NCBI GenBank assembly: GCA_900761995.1
Contig: CAAFEY010000047.1
Location: 1 to 52,504 of the forward strand
Length of the DNA: 52,504 nt
Source: an uncultured Collinsella sp.
GTDB lineage: Bacteria; Actinomycetota; Coriobacteriia; Coriobacteriales; Coriobacteriaceae
Direction: 5' to 3'
Part shown: piece after piece, positions 33,054-41,928 of the stretch
How the letters are laid out: each line of letters starts with the position of its first letter
How positions within the stretch are numbered: position 1 is the first letter of the stretch
Program-made: the position numbers and the translations under genes
Notes under the pieces: generated by a model
The model's input: the letters and a program-made list of their open reading frames with translations, nothing else
Database searches by the model: none
Told to the model about the DNA's origin: nothing

Positions 33054-34496
33054 CTACCCCAACTTCAAAATCGCTGTGAGTTCCGAGGGTGCCGGAAAAC
33101 AGCACATTCCCTCAACTCGCACCCTGCACACGGCATAAATGCCTCCGATCTGCACATCGATAAAACAGCGCCGTGTGTAGTCCAGTTCCCTGGTCTCGAT
33201 TTGTAAACTTGTTGGCGAAGTCCAGGCATACGCTGCAAACAGCTTGCGAACATCCCATGCGGGGGCATCGTCTCTCTCAGCTTCATGAGTTACAAAAGGA
33301 AAGAGGTCTCCGACTCCGAGCCCATCGCCCGATTTACAAACCCAAGACTTGTAGCCGGCCCTCACGCCGTACTCACGACCATCGCGCAACAGAGACAAAT
33401 CCAGCTCATTCTCATGAAATCGAATATCGATCTCTTCAAAATCCCCGAAAATGCAATGATGAATGCCCTCGAGACGTAATGAGCTCAAACGTCCGCCAGA
33501 AGCCAACCCAACTGGCACGGGAATGCTATCGAAGTCACGTTCGGAAGCCACCGTTTCCCGAACACTAGACTCTTTGAACAATACCTCATACAGCGGATCA
33601 AGCAACGCCTTACTTCCTGTCGTGGAACTCGAGCAGGCGATGACAAGGCCATCTGTGGGCCGTATGTAGCACAGCTGCCCAAAAAGGCCAGAGCATCTGA
33701 ACCCGCCACGCCGGCACATCCAGAACTGGTATCCATAGCCATTGCTGTCTTCAGTCGCCTCAGACGGATAAAAGGGGCTCGTTTCCATCTGAATCTTCGT
33801 CGCCTCGGCAACCCATTCCGCGGGAATGATCCGTTCCCCACGCCACTTGCCGCCATCTAGCAAACATTGACCAAACTTAGCCAAATCCGGTGTCGAAAGG
33901 TGAAGACCAAAACCTCCGGTCGTATGACCGGCTTGATCCTCTTCCCACCACCAATTTCTAATGTCTAACGGCGTAAACAAACGTTCGGCGAGATAATCGG
34001 ATTCTTTCGTTCCACTTATGCGTTGCACGAGCATGCTCAATAAATGTGAACACAGCGAATCGTAGTGAAAGACCTCGCCCGGCTTCCAGTCAAACTCACG
34101 ATGAAGAACCTCATGTGCCCAGTCGTCTCCCGCGCCAATATACGAAAGGTCACTCTCCTGCCCCATCGTCATAGTCAGCAAATTGCGAACTGTCACATTG
34201 CGAAAGCGCTCATCCGCAATCTCGCCTTCATATTCCGGGAAGTATGAAATCCAGCGATCGGCCAGCGACAGCCGTCCTTCATTCACCAACATCCCAACAG
34301 CAACCGAGGTGAAGGACTTAGTCACAGAATAGAGCGGGTGAACGTGTTCGAGGGAGAACGGCGCAGCCGCATGCTCGAAGACGACTTCACCATCTTGTCG
34401 GACCACGACTGAGCGGACTTCCACACCTGCGGACCTCCACGCCGCAAGGCACGCCTCGCCCATCTTATTGTCAAAGATAATATTAGGCACCCTCAA
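33054..34496 (-). CDS. Serine hydrolase, beta-lactamase/penicillin-binding-protein family
   Basis: An enzyme of the class C beta-lactamase-like family (PF00144): SVTK near residue 57 supplies the nucleophile Ser and Lys, HYDSLCS near 146 the Tyr-x-Ser element, and GHTTGGFGLHLSTPDLAKFG is a typical following motif. No signal peptide is seen, so the protein is probably cytosolic and an esterase or amidase, not a secreted lactamase. The C-terminal 180 residues form an extra beta-rich domain. Start is uncertain: a TTG at 34496 has AGAGG six bases upstream; a TTG at 34553 lies inside a hairpin and is less likely. It is the last gene after the GH4 and PTS genes and may act on a substrate linked to that sugar, or be unrelated. 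Confidence 0.8.
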   Translation of the reverse strand: MRVPNIIFDNKMGEACLAAWRSAGVEVRSVVVRQDGEVVFEHAAAPFSLEHVHPLYSVTKSFTSVAVGMLVNEGRLSLADRWISYFPEYEGEIADERFRNVTVRNLLTMTMGQESDLSYIGAGDDWAHEVLHREFDWKPGEVFHYDSLCSHLLSMLVQRISGTKESDYLAERLFTPLDIRNWWWEEDQAGHTTGGFGLHLSTPDLAKFGQCLLDGGKWRGERIIPAEWVAEATKIQMETSPFYPSEATEDSNGYGYQFWMCRRGGFRCSGLFGQLCYIRPTDGLVIACSSSTTGSKALLDPLYEVLFKESSVRETVASERDFDSIPVPVGLASGGRLSSLRLEGIHHCIFGDFEEIDIRFHENELDLSLLRDGREYGVRAGYKSWVCKSGDGLGVGDLFPFVTHEAERDDAPAWDVRKLFAAYAWTSPTSLQIETRELDYTRRCFIDVQIGGIYAVCRVRVEGMCCFPAPSELTAILKLG

Positions 34497-34526
34497 CCAC
34501 TGCCTCTCGAACGAAATCAGTACAAG

Positions 34527-34565
34527 ACGAGGTCGCCCTCGACGCTTATCCAAGGACGACCTCGT
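34527..34565 (-). terminator. Hairpin between PTS and serine hydrolase genes
   Basis: A 9-bp perfect inverted repeat, ACGAGGTCG at 34527-34535 with 34557-34565, lies just after the PTS stop on the minus strand. There is no T run behind it, so it may be an RNA-stability or partial termination signal. It overlaps the farther start codon proposed for the serine hydrolase. Confidence 0.45.
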
Positions 34566-34616
34566 TTAATTGCTGGCGCGCGGGGAAATACTTGTCCCGC
34601 AGCTCCACTTCTTTGG

Positions 34617-36086
34617 CTACTTTGCAGCCTCTACCGCCGGCACGTCCTCCTTGTACGTCGCATACGTAAGCAGGAACGAAATCACGCTGGAAACCACGAT
34701 GGCTATGATTACGTAAATCAGGTAGTTCGCGCCCATTGCACCGGACGGGTCAATGAAGCCCGGGAAGGCGCAGAAGCCGCCGCCGGTGAAGGCGAACATC
34801 TTGGTGCCAAGAGCGCCGATGATTAGGCCACCGGGCACAGAGGCGATGCAGCTCATGATAAAAGGCTTCTTGCGCGGAAGGGTCACGCCGTAGATGCAGG
34901 GTTCGGTGATGCCGAAGAAGAAGCCCGAGATGAACGCCGGCCATGCAAGCTGCTTGAGCTTTAGGTCCTTAGTCTTCAGAAGGATAGCGAGGACGGCAAA
35001 GGACTGAGCGTATGAACAAACCATGTACGGCGCCATGACAATATCCCAGCCCTGGGAGGCAATGTTCACCAGCATGAGGGCAATGACACTCCAGTGGAAG
35101 CCGAAGATGACCATAGGCTGCCAAATGGCAGTAAGCACGATGCCGCCGAGCGCGCCGCCGATGACAGGCAAGCTGTAGAGGGAGTTAAACAGCAGGCTCA
35201 TGAGGTTCGTGATCAGGGTGGCAATCGGGCCAATAATCAAATAGGTAGCGGGGACCATCACAACGAGCACGCACGTAGGCACAAAAAAGAACTTTACATA
35301 CTCAGAGAAATGCTTGCGGCACCACTTCTCCAGCTTTGCCGCGAACCAAACAGAGATGATAATCGGAATGACAGAGCTCGTATAACCCGAAGACGGCATG
35401 ATGACGGGTATGCCGAGGAAAGTCGTGTAGTAGTTCATGGCAAAGGGAGTGCCGGCAAGCACCGTTCCCAAAACATCGCCCGATGTGATGTTGACCATCG
35501 CCGGATACGTAAGTGCGATACCGAGCGTCATGCCAACGAACTCACTACAGCCAAACTTCTTTGCCGCGGTATAGCCAAGGATAATCGGCAGGAAGTAGAA
35601 GAAGCCGTCACCAGCCGCATATAGAATCTGGTACAAGCCGTCTGTCGCCGTGATCCATCCGAGGGCGACGAGAATACTCAAAACACCCTTGATCATGCCC
35701 GCGGCACACAGCACCGCAAGAATCGGCTGGATTACGCCCGAAATAGTATCGATAAGGGCACTAACAACGTTTCCTTTCTTGACGGGCTCACCATCAAGAT
35801 TAACCTCGCCCAGCCCCTCGACACCAGAAGCGGCAACCGCGGCATCGTAAACATCCTCAATCACATTGATGCCGACAACAACCTGATACTGGCCATTCGC
35901 GTTGATTACTTGAATGACGCCTTTATGAGATTCAATTGCCTTAGTATCGGCCTTCGCATCGTCTCGCAGCTTGAAACGTAGACGCGTCATGCAGTGCGAG
36001 ATGCTCAGGATGTTTTCCTTACCGCCGACGAGGCCAACTACGTCCTCGCCGAGCTTGCGATTTACAAGCTCTTTGCTTTCGCTCAT
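34617..36086 (-). CDS. PTS enzyme IIBC for an alpha-glucoside (maltose/glucoside family)
   Basis: A 489-residue sugar permease that imports and phosphorylates its substrate. The EIIB domain is N-terminal with the phospho-Cys in ISHCMTRLRF (near residue 32); the EIIC domain follows with about ten membrane helices, including FGITEPCIYGVTLP, a glucose/glucoside-superfamily motif, near 390. No EIIA domain is attached, so a shared EIIA (for example a glucose-type one) must donate phosphate. ATG at 36086 follows GGGAGG. It lies 68 bases after the GH4 gene, in one operon; that enzyme's specificity implies an alpha-linked disaccharide such as maltose, isomaltose or a sucrose isomer. Confidence 0.9.
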   Translation of the reverse strand: MSESKELVNRKLGEDVVGLVGGKENILSISHCMTRLRFKLRDDAKADTKAIESHKGVIQVINANGQYQVVVGINVIEDVYDAAVAASGVEGLGEVNLDGEPVKKGNVVSALIDTISGVIQPILAVLCAAGMIKGVLSILVALGWITATDGLYQILYAAGDGFFYFLPIILGYTAAKKFGCSEFVGMTLGIALTYPAMVNITSGDVLGTVLAGTPFAMNYYTTFLGIPVIMPSSGYTSSVIPIIISVWFAAKLEKWCRKHFSEYVKFFFVPTCVLVVMVPATYLIIGPIATLITNLMSLLFNSLYSLPVIGGALGGIVLTAIWQPMVIFGFHWSVIALMLVNIASQGWDIVMAPYMVCSYAQSFAVLAILLKTKDLKLKQLAWPAFISGFFFGITEPCIYGVTLPRKKPFIMSCIASVPGGLIIGALGTKMFAFTGGGFCAFPGFIDPSGAMGANYLIYVIIAIVVSSVISFLLTYATYKEDVPAVEAAK

Positions 36087-36154
36087 GGTTTTCCTCCCAT
36101 GCGACCTGTCCAAGGTCGGCCGCCCGCCATCATTCGCTAAATTGATTTCCGATA

Positions 36155-37486
36155 CTAGTGAAGCTCTGGCCAGAACTCCTTATTCGCCTCAATGAGATCG
36201 TCAAGGACCTTCTTTGCAACGGAGGCAGAGGGGACCGTCTTCGAAAGCGTCAGCGCCTGCCAAAGCTCCTGATAGGAATGGTCGACCCAAGCAGACACTG
36301 CAAGCTTTTCGACCGAGACCTGTTCCTCCATAAGTCCTTTCTGGAATTGCGGAATCTCACCTTGGCAAATTTTCTCGTAGCCGTCGCTGCCGACGATGCA
36401 GGGGATCTCGACCATAGCCGTTGGGTCAAAATTGGACACAGCCCCGTCGTTGGGAACAATCAGCGAGAAACGTTCACGGGTGTTCTCTGCCAAAGCGCGA
36501 GCGAGATCGACAATGTACTCAGCGTGGGTATCTGGCTTAAGGCCGAAGCCCTCAGACGTGCCCTTTTCGATAATCTGGCGAGCGGTACCGAAAACGCGTT
36601 TCTCGCGACCCTCACGGACCTCGTCGGTGCGGGTGTGGTTGGGGTCGGTGTGCTCAACCACATAGTCCGGGAAGAGATAGTACTTGAGGTAGGTGTTCGG
36701 AATGGTATTCGGATCGAGCGCGTAAACATCCTTAGCCTTACGGAACGTCTGGTCCCAAGACGCATCGACGAATTCAAGGCCAGAATCCTCGCCAGCATAA
36801 CCGTTTTTAGCCATTTGGGCCTTGATAGTGGGCATAAGGTCATTGCCTGCACGGTCGTGAATCTTTGTCCACCAGCCAAAGTGGTTGAGGCCGTAGTAGC
36901 CGACGACGAGGTCGTTGTGGTCCTTGAGACCACACATCTGAGCCATGATATCCATCAGGGCTATTGGCATGTCGCAAATGTTGATGATCTTTGAATCCGG
37001 GCGAAGGCGGCGTGTCGCCTCAGCAACGATCGCCGCGGGGTTGGAGTAGTTGAGCATCCATGCGTTGGGACTGTATTTCTCCATGTAGTCAAGGATCTCG
37101 AGTACGCCGCCAATGGAGCGCAAGCCATAAGCAATGCCACCAGGACCGCAGGTCTCTTGGCCAAGAACGCCATAGCGCAGGGGGATCTTCTCGTCCTTAT
37201 CGCGCATAGCGTACTTGCCAACGCGAATCTGGGCAAGTACAAAGTCGATGCCTGTGAAGGCCTCCTCAGGGTCGGTCGTATAGCTGAAGGTTACCTCTGG
37301 AGCATTCTCCCTGATGTAGATGGCACATGCCTTGGCAATTGTCCCCTGACGCTCGGCATCGTTGTCATAGAGCGTAATCCTATTGATGGGGAACACATCA
37401 CGCTTCGCGAGAAGTGTCAGAACAACGCCCGGCGTATAAGTGCTTCCGCCTCCCGCGATAGTAACCGCATAGCTCTGTTTTGCCAT
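36155..37486 (-). CDS. 6-phospho-alpha-glucosidase, glycoside hydrolase family 4
   Basis: Cleaves 6-phospho-alpha-glucosides made by the PTS, using NAD and a divalent metal. The 443-residue protein begins with the NAD site VTIAGGGSTYTPGVV. NICDMPIALMDIMA near residue 170 carries the Cys-Asp-Met-Pro signature of the alpha-specific enzymes; beta-specific relatives have Cys-Asn-x-Pro. GLNHFGWW near 200 holds the metal-binding His. Length is standard. ATG at 37486 follows AGGAGG. It is the first gene of the operon, whose promoter is flanked by two identical operator sites for the divergent GntR protein. Confidence 0.93.
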   Translation of the reverse strand: MAKQSYAVTIAGGGSTYTPGVVLTLLAKRDVFPINRITLYDNDAERQGTIAKACAIYIRENAPEVTFSYTTDPEEAFTGIDFVLAQIRVGKYAMRDKDEKIPLRYGVLGQETCGPGGIAYGLRSIGGVLEILDYMEKYSPNAWMLNYSNPAAIVAEATRRLRPDSKIINICDMPIALMDIMAQMCGLKDHNDLVVGYYGLNHFGWWTKIHDRAGNDLMPTIKAQMAKNGYAGEDSGLEFVDASWDQTFRKAKDVYALDPNTIPNTYLKYYLFPDYVVEHTDPNHTRTDEVREGREKRVFGTARQIIEKGTSEGFGLKPDTHAEYIVDLARALAENTRERFSLIVPNDGAVSNFDPTAMVEIPCIVGSDGYEKICQGEIPQFQKGLMEEQVSVEKLAVSAWVDHSYQELWQALTLSKTVPSASVAKKVLDDLIEANKEFWPELH

Positions 37487-37497
37487 TGCAAATCCTC

Positions 37498-37563
37498 CTG
37501 TCTAGACATGTACTTGACGACTTGAATTATATCCTCAGTGATTTGCAATCTGTCTAGACATGT
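37498..37563. promoter_or_regulatory. Two GntR operators around the GH4-PTS promoter
   Basis: The same 14 bp, CTGTCTAGACATGT, occurs at 37498-37511 and 37550-37563, 52 bp apart; the core TGTCTAGACA is a palindrome. The right copy overlaps a TAGACA -35-like box and the left copy lies between a TATAAT -10 box (37526-37531, minus strand) and the GH4 ribosome-binding site. Repression by the divergent regulator would block both initiation and elongation. Confidence 0.85.
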
Positions 37564-37695
37564 TAAGCACACGGGTGAACGGTTGATTTATGGCGGTAAG
37601 CGGTAACTTTAAGCGTCTTCACTTCCTATAATTGGTAGAAACAGACTATCGCGCCGATTTGACGCATTCCGCACCACCTCTATAAGGAGAGCATT

Positions 37696-38436
37696 TTGGC
37701 AAGGATCCTGTACAGTGAAATTTACCGCAGCCTTCGAGAGCGGATTGTCGAAGGTAAGCATCCCGTGGGATCGCTCCTTCCTTCCGAACAAAATCTGTCC
37801 AAAGAGTTCTCCTGTTCTCGAATGACGGTGCGCAAGGCCATTTCACTTCTCGCAAATGAAGGTCTAGTTCAGTCCATTAAAGGCAAGGGAGTCCTCGTAA
37901 TCGAGACGTCACTTGCAGGCGCCAGCAAAGAGGGCGCATTCACCGTAAATGACCTTTCTTCGTTCAGCGAATCGGCACACGCGATCGGAGCAATTCCAAC
38001 GTCAAAAATCGTCTATTTCGAACACGTAAGCACCAATAAGTATCTAGCTCAGTTGACGGGATTTCCCGAAGGAGAAGACCTTACGCATTTGAAGCTCGTC
38101 CGCATGCTCGACGATAAACCGGTCGCTGTCGACCGCCACTACTTCCTAACTTCCTCCGTCCCCGGCCTAAACGAGCAGAATGCCACCCTGTCGCTCTTCC
38201 ATTACATCGAGGATGAGCTAGGGCTCACCATTGCCGTGAGCAAACGAACGATAACACTCGCCCAGCCCGACACTGAGGACTGCCGGTTGCTTGACGTCGA
38301 TTCTTCTTCGTATCTGGCGGTCGTAACCAGCCAGACATTCGACTCAACCGGAACTCAATTTGAGTATGTCGAGGCGCGTTATATTCCGAGCATCTTCCAT
38401 TTTCACGACACGGCAACGCGCACACCCCTACCCTAG
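37696..38436 (+). CDS. GntR-family (HutC/TreR subgroup) repressor of the sugar operon
   Basis: A 246-residue regulator. The winged helix is N-terminal: ILYSEIYRSLRERIVEGKHPVGSLLPSEQNLSKEFSCSRMTVRKAISLL, followed by GLVQSIKGKGVLV. The rest is a UTRA effector domain, which in this subgroup binds a sugar phosphate: DLTHLKLVRMLDDKPVAVDRHYF and AVVTSQTFDSTGTQFEYVEARYIP. It starts with TTG at 37696, nine bases after AAGGAG. It diverges from the GH4-PTS operon and two identical 14-bp sites lie between them. The likely inducer is the 6-phospho-disaccharide cleaved by the GH4 enzyme. Confidence 0.88.
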   Translation: MARILYSEIYRSLRERIVEGKHPVGSLLPSEQNLSKEFSCSRMTVRKAISLLANEGLVQSIKGKGVLVIETSLAGASKEGAFTVNDLSSFSESAHAIGAIPTSKIVYFEHVSTNKYLAQLTGFPEGEDLTHLKLVRMLDDKPVAVDRHYFLTSSVPGLNEQNATLSLFHYIEDELGLTIAVSKRTITLAQPDTEDCRLLDVDSSSYLAVVTSQTFDSTGTQFEYVEARYIPSIFHFHDTATRTPLP

Positions 38437-38485
38437 CAAACGGCACGGAGCAGACTCTTCCCTAATAAATTTGTTCAACAAGAAA

Positions 38486-38514
38486 GCCGGGGCCCGCGCG
38501 ATGCGGACCCCGGC
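38486..38514 (-). terminator. Terminator of the glutamine synthetase gene
   Basis: A GC-rich stem GCCGGGGCCCGC / GCGGACCCCGGC (one internal mismatch) at 38486-38497 with 38503-38514, followed on the minus strand by TTTCTTG. It lies about 30 bases after the glnN stop and 50 bases after the convergent GntR stop. Confidence 0.85.
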
Positions 38515-38544
38515 TCAATACCGTGACGATATGTCGGTTACGTT

Positions 38545-40632
38545 CTACACGTAGAACAGAATGTCGTCGTAGGTCGGAACCGGCCAGTAGTCGGCGGCCA
38601 CGATCTCCTCCATTGCGTCCACGGCGGCACGCAGCGTATCCATAGCGGGAACGACCTCGTGCGCGTATACGTTGGCCTGCTCCTGGCCATCGAGAGCCTC
38701 GGCCTTCTGATGTACGGCGTCGAGCGCCTTGATGGAGTCGTTGATGGCGGTGATACCGTTGCAGAGCTTGTTGAGCGTGTTCTGCTCGCACTGCATGGCG
38801 GCCTCAGCACCGGCGGCACGAATAGTCTCAAGGCCCTTAGCGACCTTGGTGGCATAGGCGGTAATGACCGGGCGATAGGTACGACGCGCCTCGCGAACCA
38901 TCGTGGTAGCCTCGATGTTCATGAGCTTGTTGTACTTCTCGAGCTTGCAGTCATAGCGGCACTGGGCCTCGGCGCGGGTCAGGACACCCGTCTCCTCAAA
39001 GAGCGCAATGGCCTTATCGGAAACAAAGGCGGGAAGAGCGTCGGCCGTGGTCTTGTTGTTGGCAAGGCCGCGCTTCTCGGCCTCGATGGGCCACTCGTCG
39101 GAGTAACCGTCGCCGGAGAACAGGATGCGCTGGTGATCGGTCAGCACCTTCTTGCAGTACTCGAGCGCGGCGTCCTGGAACTTATCCTCGGGCGTACCCT
39201 CGAGTGCATCGGCGAAGGACTTGAGCGACTTGGCCACGGCGGCATCGAGCACCAGGTTGGAGTCGGAGACGTTCTGCTCGGAGCCGCAGGCACGGAACTC
39301 GAACTTGTTGCCGGTGAAGGCAAACGGGGAGGTGCGGTTGCGGTCGGTGTTGTCCTGCATCAGCTTGGGCAGGGTATCGGCGCCCAGGTCGAGCACGCCG
39401 CGCGTGGCATGGACGGAAGCCTTGCCATCGATGATCTTCTCGACGACCTCGGTGAGCTGGTCGCCCAGGAAGATGGACATAATCGCCGGAGGAGCCTCGT
39501 TGGCGCCCAGACGATGGTCGTTGCCGGCCGAAGCAACGGAGGCACGCAGGAGCTCCTGATAGTTATCGACGGCCTCGATCACCGCGGTGAGGAAGACGAT
39601 GAACTGCAGGTTGTCGAGCGGGGTGTCGCCCGGGTCGAGCAGGTTCTCGGACTCGGTGCCAAGCGACCAGTTGTTGTGCTTGCCCGAACCGTTGATGCCC
39701 TCGAAGGGCTTCTCGTGCAGCAGGCAGACCAAGTCGTGGCGGGAGGCGATGAGCTTCATCTTCTCCATCATGACCAGATTCTGGTCGATGGCCTCGTTGA
39801 CCTCGCCGTAGACAGGGGCGAGCTCATGCTGGCAGGGAGCGACCTCGTTGTGCTTGGTCTTGGCAGGAATGCCAAGCGCCCACAGTTCATCGTCCAGGTC
39901 CTTCATATAGGACGAGACGGTGGGGCGGATAGCGCCAAAGTAGTGCTCCTCGAGCTCCTGGCCCTTGCAGGGGGCAGCGCCAAAGAGGGTGCGACCGGTG
40001 ATGACCAGGTCCCTGCGCTTGCGGTAAGCGTCCTTCTTGATCAGGAAGTACTCCTGCTCATCGCCCACGGAAGGAACGACCTTCTTGGGGGTCTTACCAA
40101 ACAGCGCCAAAACGCGCTTGGACTCACGCGAGAGCGCGGTCATGGAGCGCAGCAGCGGGGTCTTCTTGTCCAGGGCCTCGCCCGTGTAGGAGCAGAAAGC
40201 CGTGGGGATGCACAGGACATCGTCCTTGATAAAAGCGGGGCTGGTGGGATCCCAAGCGGTGTAGCCACGGGCCTCGAAGGTGGCACGCAGACCGCCGTTG
40301 GGGAAGCTGGAGGCATCGGGCTCGCCCTGGATGAGGTTCTTACCCGTAAACTTGGTAATGGCGGTGCCGTCGTGGTTGGGCTCGAGGAAGCTGTCGTGCT
40401 TCTCGGAAGTAATGCCCGAAAGCGGCTGGAACCAGTGCGCGTAGTGCGTCGCGCCCTTGGAGATGGCCCAGACCTTCATGGCGTGGGCAACGGCGTTGGC
40501 CACATCCAGGTCGAGCGGCTCACCGTCCTCGAGGGTTGCAGCAAGGCGCTTCCAAATGTCCTTGGGGAGGTAGTCCTTCATGACTTCCTCAGAGAACACC
40601 ATGGTCCCGAAGCGGTCAGTAAGATCGGCCAT
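38545..40632 (-). CDS. glnN: Glutamine synthetase, type III (GlnN)
   Basis: Makes glutamine from glutamate, ammonia and ATP. At 695 residues it has type III length, well above the about 470 of type I. Family features: GDEQEYFLIKKDAY near residue 195, TKHNEVAPCQHELAPVYGEVN near 262, GINGSGKHNNWSLGT near 315, and NRTSPFAFTGNKFEFRACGS near 428, with the type III C-terminal extension (about 550-695) of long helices. ATG at 40632 is preceded by GGGAG with seven bases of spacing. It ends in a strong terminator. Upstream, an inverted repeat at 40718-40738 is a candidate nitrogen-control site. Confidence 0.96.
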   Translation of the reverse strand: MADLTDRFGTMVFSEEVMKDYLPKDIWKRLAATLEDGEPLDLDVANAVAHAMKVWAISKGATHYAHWFQPLSGITSEKHDSFLEPNHDGTAITKFTGKNLIQGEPDASSFPNGGLRATFEARGYTAWDPTSPAFIKDDVLCIPTAFCSYTGEALDKKTPLLRSMTALSRESKRVLALFGKTPKKVVPSVGDEQEYFLIKKDAYRKRRDLVITGRTLFGAAPCKGQELEEHYFGAIRPTVSSYMKDLDDELWALGIPAKTKHNEVAPCQHELAPVYGEVNEAIDQNLVMMEKMKLIASRHDLVCLLHEKPFEGINGSGKHNNWSLGTESENLLDPGDTPLDNLQFIVFLTAVIEAVDNYQELLRASVASAGNDHRLGANEAPPAIMSIFLGDQLTEVVEKIIDGKASVHATRGVLDLGADTLPKLMQDNTDRNRTSPFAFTGNKFEFRACGSEQNVSDSNLVLDAAVAKSLKSFADALEGTPEDKFQDAALEYCKKVLTDHQRILFSGDGYSDEWPIEAEKRGLANNKTTADALPAFVSDKAIALFEETGVLTRAEAQCRYDCKLEKYNKLMNIEATTMVREARRTYRPVITAYATKVAKGLETIRAAGAEAAMQCEQNTLNKLCNGITAINDSIKALDAVHQKAEALDGQEQANVYAHEVVPAMDTLRAAVDAMEEIVAADYWPVPTYDDILFYV

Positions 40633-41055
40633 ACGGAACTCCCTTCGTATCGGCACCGCGTGAGATGCGGTGTTGATTACTAACGAACGAGTCATAGATT
40701 AGGCTCGTCGTGTTTCCGCAACATTACCGTTATGTTGCTGTCGCGAAACCAATCAATGAGGTTAACGCATCGCGGCGGCGTTGCCACCCTCAACAGCCAA
40801 TCAACTGTATAAATTGCAGACCTCTCCCCATGATTTAAGGGTAGTCAATTTGGGATGGGGCTCTATTAACTGGTATTTCGCATCAGATACCATTCAATAT
40901 AGCCCTTTCCTACATTGACCACTCTGCTATAGGCAATGCCGATAGCAAGGCATCTTTGATTGGTATCCCCAAATCGCGAGTAAAACTCCACCGTGGCACA
41001 GCGGTGCTGTAGAATCCTTACAACACATCGCACTAAATATCTAAAGGAGCACGAT
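40633..41055. promoter_or_regulatory. Divergent promoter region of glnN and metF, with inverted repeat
   Basis: A 423-bp gap. GCAACAT (40718-40724) and ATGTTGC (40732-40738) form an inverted repeat, flanked by GTTTC (40712-40716) and GAAAC (40745-40749) that lengthen it; it lies about 85 bases before the glnN start and may bind a nitrogen regulator. On the metF side a TAGAAT box lies near 41010. I see no SAM, T-box or cobalamin riboswitch consensus and no gene in this region. Confidence 0.45.
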
Positions 41056-41928
41056 ATGCGCGTCGACGAGGTTTTTAAGCAGGCAGCATCCCAGGGCGCC
41101 ACGCCCGTTTCGTTTGAGATGTTCCCGCCCAAGGGTGAGCTTACCCTCGATACGGCTCGCGAGGTGGCAGGCAACCTGTGCAAGCTTTCACCGAGCTTTG
41201 TCTCGGTCACTTGTTCCGCTGGCGGCTCGGGTAACGGTGCCACCACCGCCCCCATCGCACATATGATTACGAGCGAATTCGATACGCCCTCGGTAGCGCA
41301 CCTCACCTGCGTTGGCCGCACACATGCCGATATCGCCGCCAAGATTGACGAGTATCGCTCGGCCGGCGTTGAAAACATCCTGGCCCTGCGCGGCGACCTG
41401 CCCGCTGGCGCGACCGAGGACGACAAGCCCGCCTCCGACTACGCCTACGCCCGTGACCTCATCCCCGAGCTCGTCGACGCCGGCTTTTGCGTGGGCGCCG
41501 CAGCCTACCCCGAGGGCCACATTGCCTGCGAGGATCTCAACCTCTCGGTCGAGCACCTCAAGCAAAAGCAAGACGCCGGCGCGAGCTTCTTTGTGACGCA
41601 GCTCTTCTTTGATAACGAGTGCTTCTATCGCTTCCGCGAGCTTGCCGACAAGGCCGGCATCACCGTGCCTATTACCGCGGGCATCATGCCGTTTATGGGC
41701 AAGTCGCAGATCAGCCGCATGGTCTTTATGTGCGGCGCGTCGCTGCCCTCCCCCGTCATCAAGATCCTCGCCAAATACGAGAACGACCCCGAGAGCCTGC
41801 AGGCAGCCGGTGTAGATTATGCCGCCCGCCAGCTTTGCGACCTCAAGGAGCACGGCGCCGACGGTCTGCACCTGTACACTATGAACCGTCCTGCAATCGC
41901 CGCGACCATTATGGAGCGTCTGGGGTAA
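41056..41928 (+). CDS. metF: Methylenetetrahydrofolate reductase
   Basis: Reduces 5,10-methylene-THF to 5-methyl-THF, the methyl donor for MetH. The 290-residue FAD enzyme shows VSFEMFPPKGE near residue 18, HLTCVGRT near 83, NILALRGDLP near 106, AAYPEGH near 149 and FFVTQLFFDN near 179, with GIMPF near 211. ATG at 41056 follows AAAGGAG. The stop overlaps the ATG of the reactivation gene (TAATG). This places metF first in an operon that supplies and uses methyl-THF. Confidence 0.95.
   Translation: MRVDEVFKQAASQGATPVSFEMFPPKGELTLDTAREVAGNLCKLSPSFVSVTCSAGGSGNGATTAPIAHMITSEFDTPSVAHLTCVGRTHADIAAKIDEYRSAGVENILALRGDLPAGATEDDKPASDYAYARDLIPELVDAGFCVGAAAYPEGHIACEDLNLSVEHLKQKQDAGASFFVTQLFFDNECFYRFRELADKAGITVPITAGIMPFMGKSQISRMVFMCGASLPSPVIKILAKYENDPESLQAAGVDYAARQLCDLKEHGADGLHLYTMNRPAIAATIMERLG

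Noticed and set aside
36155..37486. 6-phospho-beta-glucosidase
   Set aside because: The Cys-Asp-Met-Pro signature fits the alpha-specific branch of GH4.
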